A stretch of DNA of 64,000 bases from the NCBI RefSeq assembly GCF_003382685.1, contig NZ_QLVG01000032.1, positions 23,839-87,838 on the forward strand, in the 5' to 3' direction. Below, one piece after another: positions 51,199-60,625 of the stretch; the stretch's first letter is position 1; each line of letters opens with the position of its first letter. Position numbers and translations under genes: made by a program. The notes beneath the pieces are model-generated. The model had not been told where the DNA came from and did no database searches. It saw nothing but the letters and a program-made list of their open reading frames with translations. Source of the DNA: Halorussus litoreus. GTDB taxonomy: Archaea; Halobacteriota; Halobacteria; Halobacteriales; Haladaptataceae.

Positions 51199-53007
51199 TC
51201 AGGATCCGTCATCGTTATCACCGCCAGAATACGGCAGTACTCTGAAGGGCCGCATCATGTCGTGGTCCTCGTGTTCGAGCATGTGACAGTGCCACATGTA
51301 CCAGCCGGTCTGGTCGTTGAATAGGCCCTCAAACCCGCCGAAGTGAACGATCACGTGAGTTACCTCCCCCGGATTCGCCGTGACGACGTCGTTCCAGCCC
51401 ATTTCTTCCGGTGCGGGGGGTTCAAGCGACTCGATATCGATCGTCTCCGCCTCGGGGTCGTACTCACTGTACGGCTGTCGCCCAAGCACCTGGAAGTGCA
51501 CGAGATGCATATGCATCGGGTGAGACATTCCCGTCAGGTTCGCGAAGCTCCAGATTTCCGTGTCGTTGAGGGTGGGCTCCTCAGTAACCGGATCGTACAG
51601 TTTGTGGGGCGATGACTCCGCTTCCGAACCCAAGAGGTGCAAGGGTCGTCCGTACTCGTCGGAACTCATGGTCATCGGGAGGTACCGTTCCTCGTCGACC
51701 GAGTCGACGGGGATTTCTGGCACTTCCGCCAACGTACTCGGAACCTGGCTCGGATCGTCGACGTCATCGGCGGCGACATCGACAAGCATCACGTCCGGTA
51801 GCGGCTGTTGTTCTCCGGTATTAATGTCCGGGCCACGGTAAGGTGCCGCGGCGTCGTTGTGCACCAGGAGCGTCTGTCCGGCGTAGTCCGAGAAATCAAC
51901 GACGACATCGGCACGTTTGCCCGTACCGATCTCCAGACGGTCCTCGATCGTGACCGGTGAGGCCAGCAGACCACCATCGTTTCCGACGAGGGTGAACGGC
52001 GGCCCGCCCGCTCCGGTCGTTCCGTCCGACTCGTTGTACTCGAACAGCTTGAGGTTGTAGAACCGACAGTTCGACCCATTGAGGATCCGAAATCGGTACT
52101 TCCTCGGGTCGACTGAAAGCCGAGGCCAAGCCTTCCCATTGACGACGGACGTGTCACCGAAGAACTGCGAGACGATGCTCGGGTTGGGGTTCGGCGAGTC
52201 GCTGTCCGTCCCGGAGCGGGCGGTCGGGTAGAACAACGATCCGTCGTCGTTGAAGCTGCGGTCCTGGAGCACCAGTGGGATCTCGTACTCGCCCGACGGT
52301 AGACCAAGTGACTCCTCTCGGTCGTTCCGGAGGAGATAGAGTCCGGCAAGACCGGCGTAGACGTTCAACCGAGTAATTCCGAGCGAGTGGTCGTGATACC
52401 AGAGCGTGGCCGGGGGCTGGTCGTTTACGTAGTAGTAGTCTTTTTTCTTGAACTTCGGGCCGGTTTGCTCGAAGTCCCGCGTGAACCACGCTGTCGGCTT
52501 GCCGTCGCTCGTGTGCTCGACGTTCCCGCCGTGAAGGTGGGTCACGACCCGTACTCCGGTACTGTCGTAGGGAATCTTGCTACTGTGAATCGTCTCATCC
52601 ACCGGCAGGAGATGTTCGTTCGGTAACTTGTTCATCCAGCGCACATAGACTGGTTCGCCCTGCTGTGCTTCGATCGTCGGCCCCGGGTATTGGCCGTCGT
52701 ACCCCCAGACAGTCGTCGGTGGAAGGTTAGGATGAATCTTCTGCTCAATCTCGCGCATTTCAACCTCGTAATAGGGGTTCCCGTCCTTCTCCCCAACTGG
52801 TTCCAGGACACCTGGCCGAGGGACTTCGGCAAGCCACTTTTCAATCTCAGGCGACGAATGCTCGCCTGAGAGTGACTGCGACGGAGTCTCAGTTCTTCCA
52901 GTCGGGGCTACACACCCTGCGAGACTCAGCGCGCCAGTACTGCCCGTCGCCGCAATGAATTCACGCCGCGATAGGCCGGTCCCGGGCGCTCCAAGATGGT
53001 CCCTCAT
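51199..53007 (-). CDS. Multicopper oxidase, Tat-exported
   Basis: Encodes 602 residues from the ATG at 53007. The N-terminus has SRREFIAATG, a hydrophobic stretch and LAGC, a twin-arginine lipoprotein signal. All four copper-binding motifs are present: HLHG (about 145), YHDHS (about 190), HPMHMHLVHF (about 505) and WHCHMLEHEDHDM (about 570), so it should be an active laccase/CotA-like enzyme. It may oxidise Cu(I) or phenolic substrates outside the cell. Divergently transcribed from the cupredoxin at 53107, with 99 bases shared between the two promoters. Confidence 0.92.
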   Translation of the reverse strand: MRDHLGAPGTGLSRREFIAATGSTGALSLAGCVAPTGRTETPSQSLSGEHSSPEIEKWLAEVPRPGVLEPVGEKDGNPYYEVEMREIEQKIHPNLPPTTVWGYDGQYPGPTIEAQQGEPVYVRWMNKLPNEHLLPVDETIHSSKIPYDSTGVRVVTHLHGGNVEHTSDGKPTAWFTRDFEQTGPKFKKKDYYYVNDQPPATLWYHDHSLGITRLNVYAGLAGLYLLRNDREESLGLPSGEYEIPLVLQDRSFNDDGSLFYPTARSGTDSDSPNPNPSIVSQFFGDTSVVNGKAWPRLSVDPRKYRFRILNGSNCRFYNLKLFEYNESDGTTGAGGPPFTLVGNDGGLLASPVTIEDRLEIGTGKRADVVVDFSDYAGQTLLVHNDAAAPYRGPDINTGEQQPLPDVMLVDVAADDVDDPSQVPSTLAEVPEIPVDSVDEERYLPMTMSSDEYGRPLHLLGSEAESSPHKLYDPVTEEPTLNDTEIWSFANLTGMSHPMHMHLVHFQVLGRQPYSEYDPEAETIDIESLEPPAPEEMGWNDVVTANPGEVTHVIVHFGGFEGLFNDQTGWYMWHCHMLEHEDHDMMRPFRVLPYSGGDNDDGS

Positions 53008-53106
53008 GTATAGAACTTCGTGCGCAGTGACAGTCAGTCGACGGCGGAATCCCGACCGGTGGGAATCCGCCAAAGTGGTCTATCAGTGGCGTTCCAATGG
53101 TCGGGT

Positions 53107-53646
53107 ATGGAACGTCGACAGGTCCTGAAAGCAGGTGGAGTCGCCGCAACCGCAGGTCTCACCGGGCTCGCTGGCTGTAGCAGCTCGAACCCCGACGAAA
53201 GCGGTGAGACGGATACTCCATCGAACGGAGACACAACGACAATTCTGATGGTCACGGAGGGAAGCGACTATTACTTCGACCCGATCGGGCTCTTCGTCGA
53301 ATCCGGCGAAACGATCACGTTCGAGATCGATAGCGGCAGCCACTCTGCGACAGCATACAAGAAGGGGAATGGACAGGCGTCAGTCACGCGCATCCCGGAC
53401 GGTGCCGAGGCGTTCGACAGTGGGATACTCAGCGAACAAGGTGCTACCTTCGAACACACTTTCGAGACAGCAGGTACGCACGACTACTACTGTACCCCCC
53501 ACAAGAGCCTCGACATGGTCGGCCGCATCGTGGTTGGAGAGCCCGGAGGCCCCGCTGAGGGGAGTATGCCGCCGGACGGAGACGTCCCTGAGAGTCAAAC
53601 GATCGTCGACCAGGGAGCGGTTTCGTACAGCGACTTTTCTGGGTGA
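53107..53646 (+). CDS. Halocyanin-like cupredoxin, Tat lipoprotein
   Basis: Encodes 179 residues from the ATG at 53107. MERRQVLKAGG, a hydrophobic stretch and LAGC form a Tat lipobox signal. The plastocyanin fold (about 45-150) has the type-1 copper ligands: a His in GSHSATAY, then CTPHKSLDM giving Cys, His and Met. It would carry electrons to or from the oxidase encoded divergently. A short C-terminal tail follows. Confidence 0.9.
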   Translation: MERRQVLKAGGVAATAGLTGLAGCSSSNPDESGETDTPSNGDTTTILMVTEGSDYYFDPIGLFVESGETITFEIDSGSHSATAYKKGNGQASVTRIPDGAEAFDSGILSEQGATFEHTFETAGTHDYYCTPHKSLDMVGRIVVGEPGGPAEGSMPPDGDVPESQTIVDQGAVSYSDFSG

Positions 53647-53870
53647 CGCTCCACCCGCAGCTGTTAGCTGGTCGGTTCGTAACCTTAGTACCCCAATCAG
53701 AGACAACTATATTTCCGACACCGCGAATCTTAGTTTGTGCTCAATAAACCAGATTGCCGGATTCCCATATGTTGGGATTCCGCCCGGTATTCTTGGGAGT
53801 GTCGACTCACAGCTACGCTAGAGACACCCACTCAGATTGATCGAGAGACGATATCTGGAATCTGGTACTC

Positions 53871-54866
53871 ATGCCCAACACGACACTCAACATCGAAGAC
53901 AACCATACAAGTGAACAGCAATCAACCTCCGAGTCCCAGTCGAGAGTATCATGTCCGGAGTGTGATGGTCGGGTCGTTCACGATGATGAGCACGGGGAGA
54001 CAACTTGTAAGGAGTGTGGCTTGATTCTCGACGAAGCAGCTATTGACCGCGGTCCGGAATGGCGGGCATTTCATAGTGAAGAACGAGACGAGAAAAGTCG
54101 CGTTGGGGCTCCAACAACGCAACTCATGCACGACAAGGGACTCAGTACGACGATCGGTTGGCAAAATAAGGATGCGTCTGGACAGTCGATTTCGGAGCGT
54201 AAGCGTGCCCGAGTGCAACGACTTCGAACGTGGGATGAGCGGTTCCGAACGAAGGATGCACACGAACGGAACCTCAAACAAGCACTCGGCGAAATCAGTC
54301 GGATGGCATCCGCCCTCGGTGTCTCAAGACCAGTTCGTGAAACCGCTGGGGCCCTTTACCGCCGGGCTGTCGACGAAAACCTCCTTCCAGGCCGATCCAT
54401 CGAAGGAATGTCGACAGCCGCTCTGTACGCAGCAGCCAGACAACACGGAACGCCACGTCCTTTGTCTGAATTCGCTGAGGTCAGCCGAGTCGAAAAAATC
54501 CGCATTCAGCGTGCATATCGGTATGTATCTCGTGAACTCGAGTTGCAGATTGAACCAGCAGATCCTCTCCAATACATCCCTCAATTCGCGTCGGCGCTCG
54601 AGGTGAGCGATGAGGCGACACGACAGGCCCGTGAACTACTCACTACCGCAAAGGCGCAGGCTGTTCACAGCGGAAAGAGCCCTGCGGGTCTTGCAGCGGC
54701 CGCGCTCTACGCGGCGACTCACTTAACGAATGAACAGTTGACACAGGAGACGGTGAGTAACGCTGCTCACGTGAGTATGGTAACCATTCGGAATCGCTAT
54801 CAAGAACTGCTCGAAGTCTACGCAGAGAACGGTGACTATGGAGTACTTCGAAGTTTGGATAAGTGA
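53871..54866 (+). CDS. tfb: Transcription initiation factor TFB (second)
   Basis: Encodes 331 residues. Zinc ribbon CPEC near 28 and CKEC near 47, then the B-reader region (GPEWRAFHSEERDEKSRVGAP), followed by two cyclin repeats (about 135-225 and 235-320). All expected features are present and it is closer to canonical TFB than the one at 44258, for example in ERNLKQALGEISRM and GLAAAALYAA. It sits 9.6 kb from the first TFB, next to copper genes. It may direct polymerase to local genes together with the accessory TBP. Confidence 0.93.
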   Translation: MPNTTLNIEDNHTSEQQSTSESQSRVSCPECDGRVVHDDEHGETTCKECGLILDEAAIDRGPEWRAFHSEERDEKSRVGAPTTQLMHDKGLSTTIGWQNKDASGQSISERKRARVQRLRTWDERFRTKDAHERNLKQALGEISRMASALGVSRPVRETAGALYRRAVDENLLPGRSIEGMSTAALYAAARQHGTPRPLSEFAEVSRVEKIRIQRAYRYVSRELELQIEPADPLQYIPQFASALEVSDEATRQARELLTTAKAQAVHSGKSPAGLAAAALYAATHLTNEQLTQETVSNAAHVSMVTIRNRYQELLEVYAENGDYGVLRSLDK

Positions 54867-55032
54867 CGCACCAGTCCCTGCCGAAACCAACCCCTGTACT
54901 GAGCCGCTCGTCGGCGCTGAATCAACTCGACGAATGGACGGGAATTCTTCTCAGAGAGAATCAGCGAAATTAGAGAAAAGTCGCAGACGCTACGCTACCG
55001 AGTCAGTGCTATCGCCGGGCCCGCCGAGAGCC

Positions 55033-56709
55033 CTATCCGTACTCGACCTCGAAGAACTGGCGAGCGAACGACCACGCGTTCATCACCGGGCGGTCTGGCG
55101 GCGCGAGGTCGGGGAAATCCGCCCGCAGAAATACGTCCAACAACACCCATGCATTATAGAGCATACACGCGAACAGCCAGAAGAACGTCCGTACGGAGAA
55201 GTCTCGGGAGTTTGTCTTGGCGAGGAATTCGTGCTTGATGACCCTGTATTTCGTCTCAATCGTCCACCGCTGGTTATACCGCTTAATGACCCGCTTCGCA
55301 TCCTCCTTGCTCTCCACGTCCTTGTTCGTCAGGTAGGCGCGACGCCCCTTCCAGAGCCGTTTGTCTACGTCGTCAAGTGAGACGCTTTCCATGTCGAGGC
55401 CAGCGCCGTAGTCGTCGAGACCACGTTGGCCGACCGTCGCGTTCTGCTCGAAGTCGAAGTCGCCGTCTACCTCGTCGTAGTTGGGCTCAGCAACGAGCGT
55501 CAGGTGGTCGAGCCGCGTCTTCTTGTCCGAAGACTGAATCGGGTAGTTCGAGTGGTAGTCGTGGCGGCCCTGCATCCGCGCGAGGGCCAGCTTCACGCTC
55601 TTTCCGTTTTTGGGTAACTGAACGGTGAATTCGTGGCCTCTGTCGTCGAGCCACTTCAGCATCTCCGTCTTGCGAAACGCCGAGTCCATCGCCACATCCT
55701 CGATAGTGACGTGCTTCTCGGCCTCCCGAATCAGATGCTTCACGGCGTCGGTGTACGTGTCCTCGGGCGTCAGTTGGTACGTGGCGATGAGGATTGAGCG
55801 CCCGTTCGCGTGCGCCGAGATGGTGAAGTGGTGATAGCCGTAGTACGTCCCGTTCTTCGGCTCTCCACCGCGTACGCCCTCGGGAAGCTCTGCGTTCCGT
55901 TTGTAGTAGGGGCGAATCGTCCCGTCGATGTACACGGGAACGGGGCGGTCAAGCATCCCTGCGCCCTTCGCGGCCTGCAACTGGCGGTCGTAGACGCGGC
56001 GGAACATCTGCTCCCAATCGGCGGCGTCGCGGTTCTCAATAGCGTTGAAGAACGTACGCGGCCACGGCGCGGCTTTTCCGCGTTCCCATTTGTGTTCGAC
56101 CATCTTCTGGATGTAGTTCTGCTCGCGGGAGACCTCGGCTTGGAGGTCGAGCAGGTCAGTACGTTCGTAGCTGGCGTTCTCCGCACGGTCGAAGTCGAGT
56201 CCGTCGTAGATGAGCGGGCGGATGTGGCTGATAGCCGCCTGCTTCTCGCCGGGCGTGATACGCTTCGGTTCGGGCTCGCCGCCGCGTTCGAACCGCTGTC
56301 GGAGACCGCTGAACTCGGGCGCGTTCAGTTCGGCAAGTTCCTCTCCGAGGAACTCCGCGTATTCGATGATGCGTTCGCGGACGGTCTCGGTGTACCGCTG
56401 TCGCCACGTCCGGCGGAAGGTGTCGTGGTCGGGGACGCACTCGAAGCCGAGCTTGTGGGCGACGTAGCGGTACGTCCGTAGGTGGCTTTCGAGGTCGTGG
56501 AATGAGGAGAGTTCGGGGACGATTTCGCGGTAGACGAACGCTCTTGCCATCGTCGCCACGTTGTACGTCGTGCGGGAATCGTCGAAGTGGTCATCGCCGT
56601 GAATCAGCGGGTCAGGGTTCTCGAAGACGTATCCGGCGGCGACCGCATAGAGGATGGGCGTGTCGTGGCGGCTCTCGATGGGGCCTGCATGGGTGCCGCC
56701 TTTGTTCAC
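55033..56709 (-). CDS. IS4-superfamily DDE transposase (different subfamily)
   Basis: Encodes 558 residues from a GTG at 56709. Catalytic residues: Asp in VPVYIDGTIRPYYKR, Asp in VAMDSAFRKTEML, and Glu in YNQRWTIETKYRVIK, a Y(2)R(3)E(6)K signature. The N-terminal DNA-binding part differs from the transposases at 3281 and 7873, so this is a separate IS type. A tatataa box 25-30 bases upstream on the minus strand (near 56730) supports the start. Frame intact. IS ends could not be fixed by eye. Confidence 0.9.
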   Translation of the reverse strand: MNKGGTHAGPIESRHDTPILYAVAAGYVFENPDPLIHGDDHFDDSRTTYNVATMARAFVYREIVPELSSFHDLESHLRTYRYVAHKLGFECVPDHDTFRRTWRQRYTETVRERIIEYAEFLGEELAELNAPEFSGLRQRFERGGEPEPKRITPGEKQAAISHIRPLIYDGLDFDRAENASYERTDLLDLQAEVSREQNYIQKMVEHKWERGKAAPWPRTFFNAIENRDAADWEQMFRRVYDRQLQAAKGAGMLDRPVPVYIDGTIRPYYKRNAELPEGVRGGEPKNGTYYGYHHFTISAHANGRSILIATYQLTPEDTYTDAVKHLIREAEKHVTIEDVAMDSAFRKTEMLKWLDDRGHEFTVQLPKNGKSVKLALARMQGRHDYHSNYPIQSSDKKTRLDHLTLVAEPNYDEVDGDFDFEQNATVGQRGLDDYGAGLDMESVSLDDVDKRLWKGRRAYLTNKDVESKEDAKRVIKRYNQRWTIETKYRVIKHEFLAKTNSRDFSVRTFFWLFACMLYNAWVLLDVFLRADFPDLAPPDRPVMNAWSFARQFFEVEYG

Positions 56710-56855
56710 TAACCGCTAGTACGAGAAAACCGATATATAAACGGTTGGATGTTTCTAGCTAATCAGTCCTGTCGTAAACACGTGACCGTAGCTCATCTTT
56801 CAAAATTACTTAGCCTTCGGTCGTCCTCCCGAAACGTTCGCTCAGTACAGGTGAA

Positions 56856-57239
56856 CTACTCCACGGTTGTATTTCGGGAGGACGCGCTATCTAAACTCCT
56901 CCCTTCCTGTTTGAGGCTGAATTGCCAATACAGGACGAAGAGCCCAGCGAACAGTCCGCCCCAGAGGTGGAAACCACCGCTTAGTCCCCAGATGCCGAAG
57001 GTTCCGATGGCCCATACCGCGAAGAGTAGTATCGAGAATCCCATCCATTCTACCCGCTTCCACGCTCGTTCTTGGATATGAACAAGATGGGTGACGGCCC
57101 CCACAATACCGAACACTACCCAGAATATCCCTCGAAGCTTCGGTGACGACCGGTTCTCACTTTTCGCTTCCCGATACGCATACTGGCCAATAAGCACCAA
57201 GAAAAACAGAGAAACCAGCCCCTGAGTCAGCCATACCAT
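56856..57239 (-). CDS. Four-helix membrane protein, unknown function
   Basis: Encodes 127 residues from the ATG at 57239. A tatttaa box about 27 bases upstream of this ATG indicates a leaderless start, against a longer frame from 57317. Helices at about 3-22, 40-56, 68-85 and 88-108. No motif of a known transporter or enzyme. Same strand as the small membrane gene at 57341. Confidence 0.62.
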   Translation of the reverse strand: MVWLTQGLVSLFFLVLIGQYAYREAKSENRSSPKLRGIFWVVFGIVGAVTHLVHIQERAWKRVEWMGFSILLFAVWAIGTFGIWGLSGGFHLWGGLFAGLFVLYWQFSLKQEGRSLDSASSRNTTVE

Positions 57240-57340
57240 AACTTCTATTGGAGCCTGCCGGATTAAATAGATTCGCACGCTCAACTTCGCAATCATCTTC
57301 GGTGATTGACCGCTCAATACAAGACGTGCGTCGAACAGCG

Positions 57341-57583
57341 TTATTGACTCTCAGAGTCAGAATACCATTTCCAGAGGTCAATTCCTGTCCAGCAGGTGTA
57401 CACTACTGAGAGTGGGGCGAGCAAATAAAACGGGTCGATACTGAATACAACCGCATCAAGAGAATGGCTTCCCGGTGAGGCATACAAGAGCGTGGCAACG
57501 AATACAGCAACCCCGACGCCAACGTTGGTCAGATGCCACAGAAAATCATCTGCACGCACGATTTTCCTTCTGAGTGCATCCAT
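57341..57583 (-). CDS. Two-helix membrane protein, unknown function
   Basis: Encodes 80 residues: a charged N-terminus (MDALRRKIVRADD), helices at about 18-35 and 48-68, and a polar tail. An atatta box about 26 bases before the ATG supports the start. No family recognised. Confidence 0.58.
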   Translation of the reverse strand: MDALRRKIVRADDFLWHLTNVGVGVAVFVATLLYASPGSHSLDAVVFSIDPFYLLAPLSVVYTCWTGIDLWKWYSDSESQ

Positions 57584-57789
57584 ACGATTGGTTACGTTCG
57601 CCTGTTAATATGGTTTTCGTCGGATAGGTTGGGTGACCAAGTTACGTTGTATTCGCAGACGTACTTAACAAACTTGTCTATTTGGATTTACTTCTAAAGC
57701 TGAATAAGGAACCGTACTACCAACTACTGGTAGCATGAGAAAAATACATCACTCATCATACGTCAACGAATTAAACTTCGGAGTACTGT

Positions 57790-58068
57790 ATGCGTGAAGA
57801 GCGATCCAGCGGAGCCATGCGAGAGGGTTCGGACGCCTCCAGTTCAGCGAGGGACGTGATGAGTGAACTCACTCGCGAAACCGAACGGGAGATCCTTGAA
57901 ATACTCATCGCGGAATCGCCACTGGGTGTCATGGAGATCGCTAAAACTGCTGAGCGCCATCCGATAACGGTGGATCAAACCTGTGCTCGTCTACACGAGA
58001 AGGGATATATCCATTCACGCGGCCGAGGACGCTATGAGGTCACTGAGAATGGAGTCAGACAGATTTGA
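57790..58068 (+). CDS. Small winged-helix protein
   Basis: Encodes 92 residues. After an unstructured N-terminus, residues about 27-90 form a winged helix (REILEILIAESPLGVMEI, HPITVDQTCARLHEKGYI as recognition helix, and RGRYEVTENG as wing). Such small DNA-binding proteins are common regulators in haloarchaea. It lies 114 bases before a second regulator gene and may add another input to the MFS exporter module. Confidence 0.72.
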   Translation: MREERSSGAMREGSDASSSARDVMSELTRETEREILEILIAESPLGVMEIAKTAERHPITVDQTCARLHEKGYIHSRGRGRYEVTENGVRQI

Positions 58069-58182
58069 GATGGATGCGATTGATACTCTCGAGGAGCCGA
58101 TTTCTGTTCCAGACTACGTCCACTCTCCATTGTTTGAGTTGTAATCGGATGCCATATCCCCAATACCGTCCAAAATTAGAGT

Positions 58183-58560
58183 ATGGTGAGCGATCCCGCG
58201 TCATCTGAGGACTCTCCATCGTTGCAGAATGTCCTTGATGCGCTGGACGACGCCAACTGTCGAGCTATCCTCCGTGAAACAGCTGAACCCATGACCGCGA
58301 ACGAACTCATCGACGCCTGTGACATACCCAAATCGACGTTGTACCGGAAACTAGAACTCCTTAGTCGAGCCTCCCTCGTCCGCGAACAGGACACAATCAA
58401 TCCTGGTGGGGGTCGAACTACGCGATACGAACGAGACTTCGACGATGTGACCATCTCTATGGACGACGAAGACGACTTGTCGGTAGCCGTGAAACGCCCA
58501 CCACGGAGCCCCGACGAACGCCTCGAAGATATTTGGTCGAAGATGGGGGATGAGTTATGA
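58183..58560 (+). CDS. Winged-helix transcriptional regulator (pair 2)
   Basis: Encodes 125 residues and is a paralogue of the regulator at 47141: same length, shared CRAIL, STxYRKLE and YERDFDDVTISMDDED. Winged helix at about 15-75. The stop overlaps the next start (ATGATG at 58557), as in pair 1. It likely controls the MFS gene 245 bases beyond the pair. Confidence 0.86.
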   Translation: MVSDPASSEDSPSLQNVLDALDDANCRAILRETAEPMTANELIDACDIPKSTLYRKLELLSRASLVREQDTINPGGGRTTRYERDFDDVTISMDDEDDLSVAVKRPPRSPDERLEDIWSKMGDEL

Positions 58561-58838
58561 TGTGGACAGGACCGGCCATTGTCGTCGTGAAGACGGTGAT
58601 CCTGCTGTTGGGGAGCGGTATCACGTATATCGCGTACAAGGCGTATCGACGAACAGGCACGCCCTCACTGCGAGCGCTCGGGATCGGGTTCGGTGTTATC
58701 ACGTTCGGCGCGCTGCTCGCAGGAATTGCACATCAAATCCTCTCCGTCTCACTCGAATTGGGCATTCTAATCAATAGCGTCCTTGTTGCGATAGGATTGG
58801 CTATCATCATGTACTCACTTTATCTCGAACGCAGGTGA
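58557..58838 (+). CDS. Small three-helix membrane protein (pair 2)
   Basis: Encodes 93 residues with three helices (about 5-25, 38-60, 68-88) and the same conserved points as its paralogue at 47512 (YKAYRRT, VITFG, GIAHQI). Translationally coupled to the regulator upstream. Confidence 0.8.
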   Translation: MMWTGPAIVVVKTVILLLGSGITYIAYKAYRRTGTPSLRALGIGFGVITFGALLAGIAHQILSVSLELGILINSVLVAIGLAIIMYSLYLERR

Positions 58839-59083
58839 AGACAGCTCCGCGACTACGAAGGCGAGTACGTAAGTTTGAAACTCAGTCTGACCCATTTTGG
58901 AGAACGTACGGTGTATCGAGTATGCAACTGCGTTGGCACGCGGTTTCTGTCGGCCCGCCAGTACGCTGATTGTGGACCGGATAACGCTGACCGTTGCCTC
59001 GGCGGTATCTCACTCACGCCCCACTACCGTACACAGCGCTATTCGATGTAGTATCGGCAAGCGAATTTCGAACGACAACATCC

Positions 59084-60310
59084 ATGAGAACAGCTCTATC
59101 CAACCCACTCACAGACATCCAGCAATCACAGACAGTCCTCATCATCTTTGCGAGTACGCTCGTGAGTGTGATGGGCGTCTCCCTCATCAGCCCAGCACTG
59201 CCGACGATTCAAGCAGCATGGAACATCTCGGCGAGTCAAGCGAGTCTCCTCATCTCGGCATTTACCTTGCCCGGTATCGTTCTCACACCGTTCATCGGTC
59301 TCATCGCCGACCGCGTTGGTCGCAAACGTGTGCTCGTCCCTTCGCTATTCTTGTTTGGCGTGAGTGGCATTGCAGTCGTGTTTGTCGACGAATTCACAAC
59401 GCTTCTCGGTCTCCGCGTCGTGCAGGGAACCGCTGGCAGTGCCATCATGAGTCTCACCGTGACGCTGCTCGGTGACCTGTTCTCGGGGGAACAGCAGAGT
59501 CGTCTCATTGGACTGAACGCGGCAATCCTCGCCATCGGCGCGGCTGGCTACCCCTTACTGGGCGGTGGCCTTGCGCTGCTCTCGTGGGCCGCGCCGTTCG
59601 TCTGTTTCGCACTCGGTATTGTCGTCGCCGTTGCCGGCTCTGCGATTCTCCCTGAACCCGAGAGTAGCATGGATTCGTCCGGACTGTCGTACGTCGTTAA
59701 CGCAGCTCAATCGGTCCCAACACGGACGGCTCTCGGGTTGTACGTCGCTATTTTCGGCATTTTCTTTGTTCTCTATGGCGCACAGCTCACGGTCGTCCCG
59801 TTCATTCTCGACGAATCCTACGGCCTTTCTTCTGGGATGATCGGGCTGTTGCTCGGACTCCCAGCGGTGACGATGGGGGTGACGTCCTCACAGTCGTCCC
59901 GTCTCATGCGCCATCTCTCACCCCCGCGGCTCATCACACTCGGTTTTGTGACCTACGGTATCGGGATGACGCTCGCTGCACTCGCCCACTCGATCACCGT
60001 CCTTGCCGGCGCACTGTTCCTTTTCGGTATCGGGCAGGGATTCGCGGAACCGATCACCGATACAGCACTGAATACACTCGCGCCCGATGCGTTCCGCGGC
60101 GGAATCATGAGTATCCGAACGAGCGTGCTTCAGTTCGGAACGACCCTCGGCCCGCCAGTGTTCGTTGCTGTTGCCTCAATTGTGGGCTACACCGATACGC
60201 TCCTCATCGCCGGTCTCGCTGCCCTCGCTCTCGGCATCTCTGCGTTCGGCCTTCTCACGCTTTCAGAAACTGGGCAATCAACTCAACGTCGCACATTCAC
60301 AAATGAGTGA
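59084..60310 (+). CDS. Major facilitator superfamily exporter
   Basis: Encodes 408 residues from the ATG at 59084 (the frame from 58994 adds 30 unconserved residues). About twelve transmembrane helices. MFS motif A is seen between helices 2 and 3 (GLIADRVGRKRVL near 65), and the antiporter-type GxxxGPxxGG region appears in helix 5 as GAAGYPLLGGG. This fits drug:proton antiporters of the DHA1 group. It follows the second regulator/membrane-protein pair. Confidence 0.9.
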   Translation: MRTALSNPLTDIQQSQTVLIIFASTLVSVMGVSLISPALPTIQAAWNISASQASLLISAFTLPGIVLTPFIGLIADRVGRKRVLVPSLFLFGVSGIAVVFVDEFTTLLGLRVVQGTAGSAIMSLTVTLLGDLFSGEQQSRLIGLNAAILAIGAAGYPLLGGGLALLSWAAPFVCFALGIVVAVAGSAILPEPESSMDSSGLSYVVNAAQSVPTRTALGLYVAIFGIFFVLYGAQLTVVPFILDESYGLSSGMIGLLLGLPAVTMGVTSSQSSRLMRHLSPPRLITLGFVTYGIGMTLAALAHSITVLAGALFLFGIGQGFAEPITDTALNTLAPDAFRGGIMSIRTSVLQFGTTLGPPVFVAVASIVGYTDTLLIAGLAALALGISAFGLLTLSETGQSTQRRTFTNE

Positions 60311-60566
60311 TTGATCTGTTCCATGAGCTTGTCTCTATCCCGAGTACGGTTGCCCCGCACCCACGAAAAGAGGGTGTAGATGGCTTCGTTCAGCGAGTGT
60401 TCTAGGCCCATATCTGCCCCTCGGAACGTAGGCCAATAGACCGAAGGCCGGTATCACAACAGATCTCGATACGTGCGTGTACTTGCTTGGGAGGTCTTCT
60501 AAACGCTTTCCGCACATTCGAGAGGAGCGAATCATCCACCGTCCCGTTCCAGAACCCAGTAACCGC

Positions 60567-60601
60567 AGTACGTTTGTTACCCCCTGAGGAGTGCGGGGGT
60601 A
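60567..60601 (+). promoter_or_regulatory. Hairpin-leader element F
   Basis: cagtacgtttgt followed by a perfect 7-bp taccccc/gggggta stem (60578-60584, 60595-60601), loop tgaggagtgc. ATG at 60626. Same leader as element E. Confidence 0.68.
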
Positions 60602-60625
60602 GGAAAGCGCCCTCGAGTACAACCT

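Noticed and set aside
55810..56481. 223-codon plus-strand frame opposite the transposase
   Set aside because: Antisense shadow of an intact transposase with clear catalytic residues.
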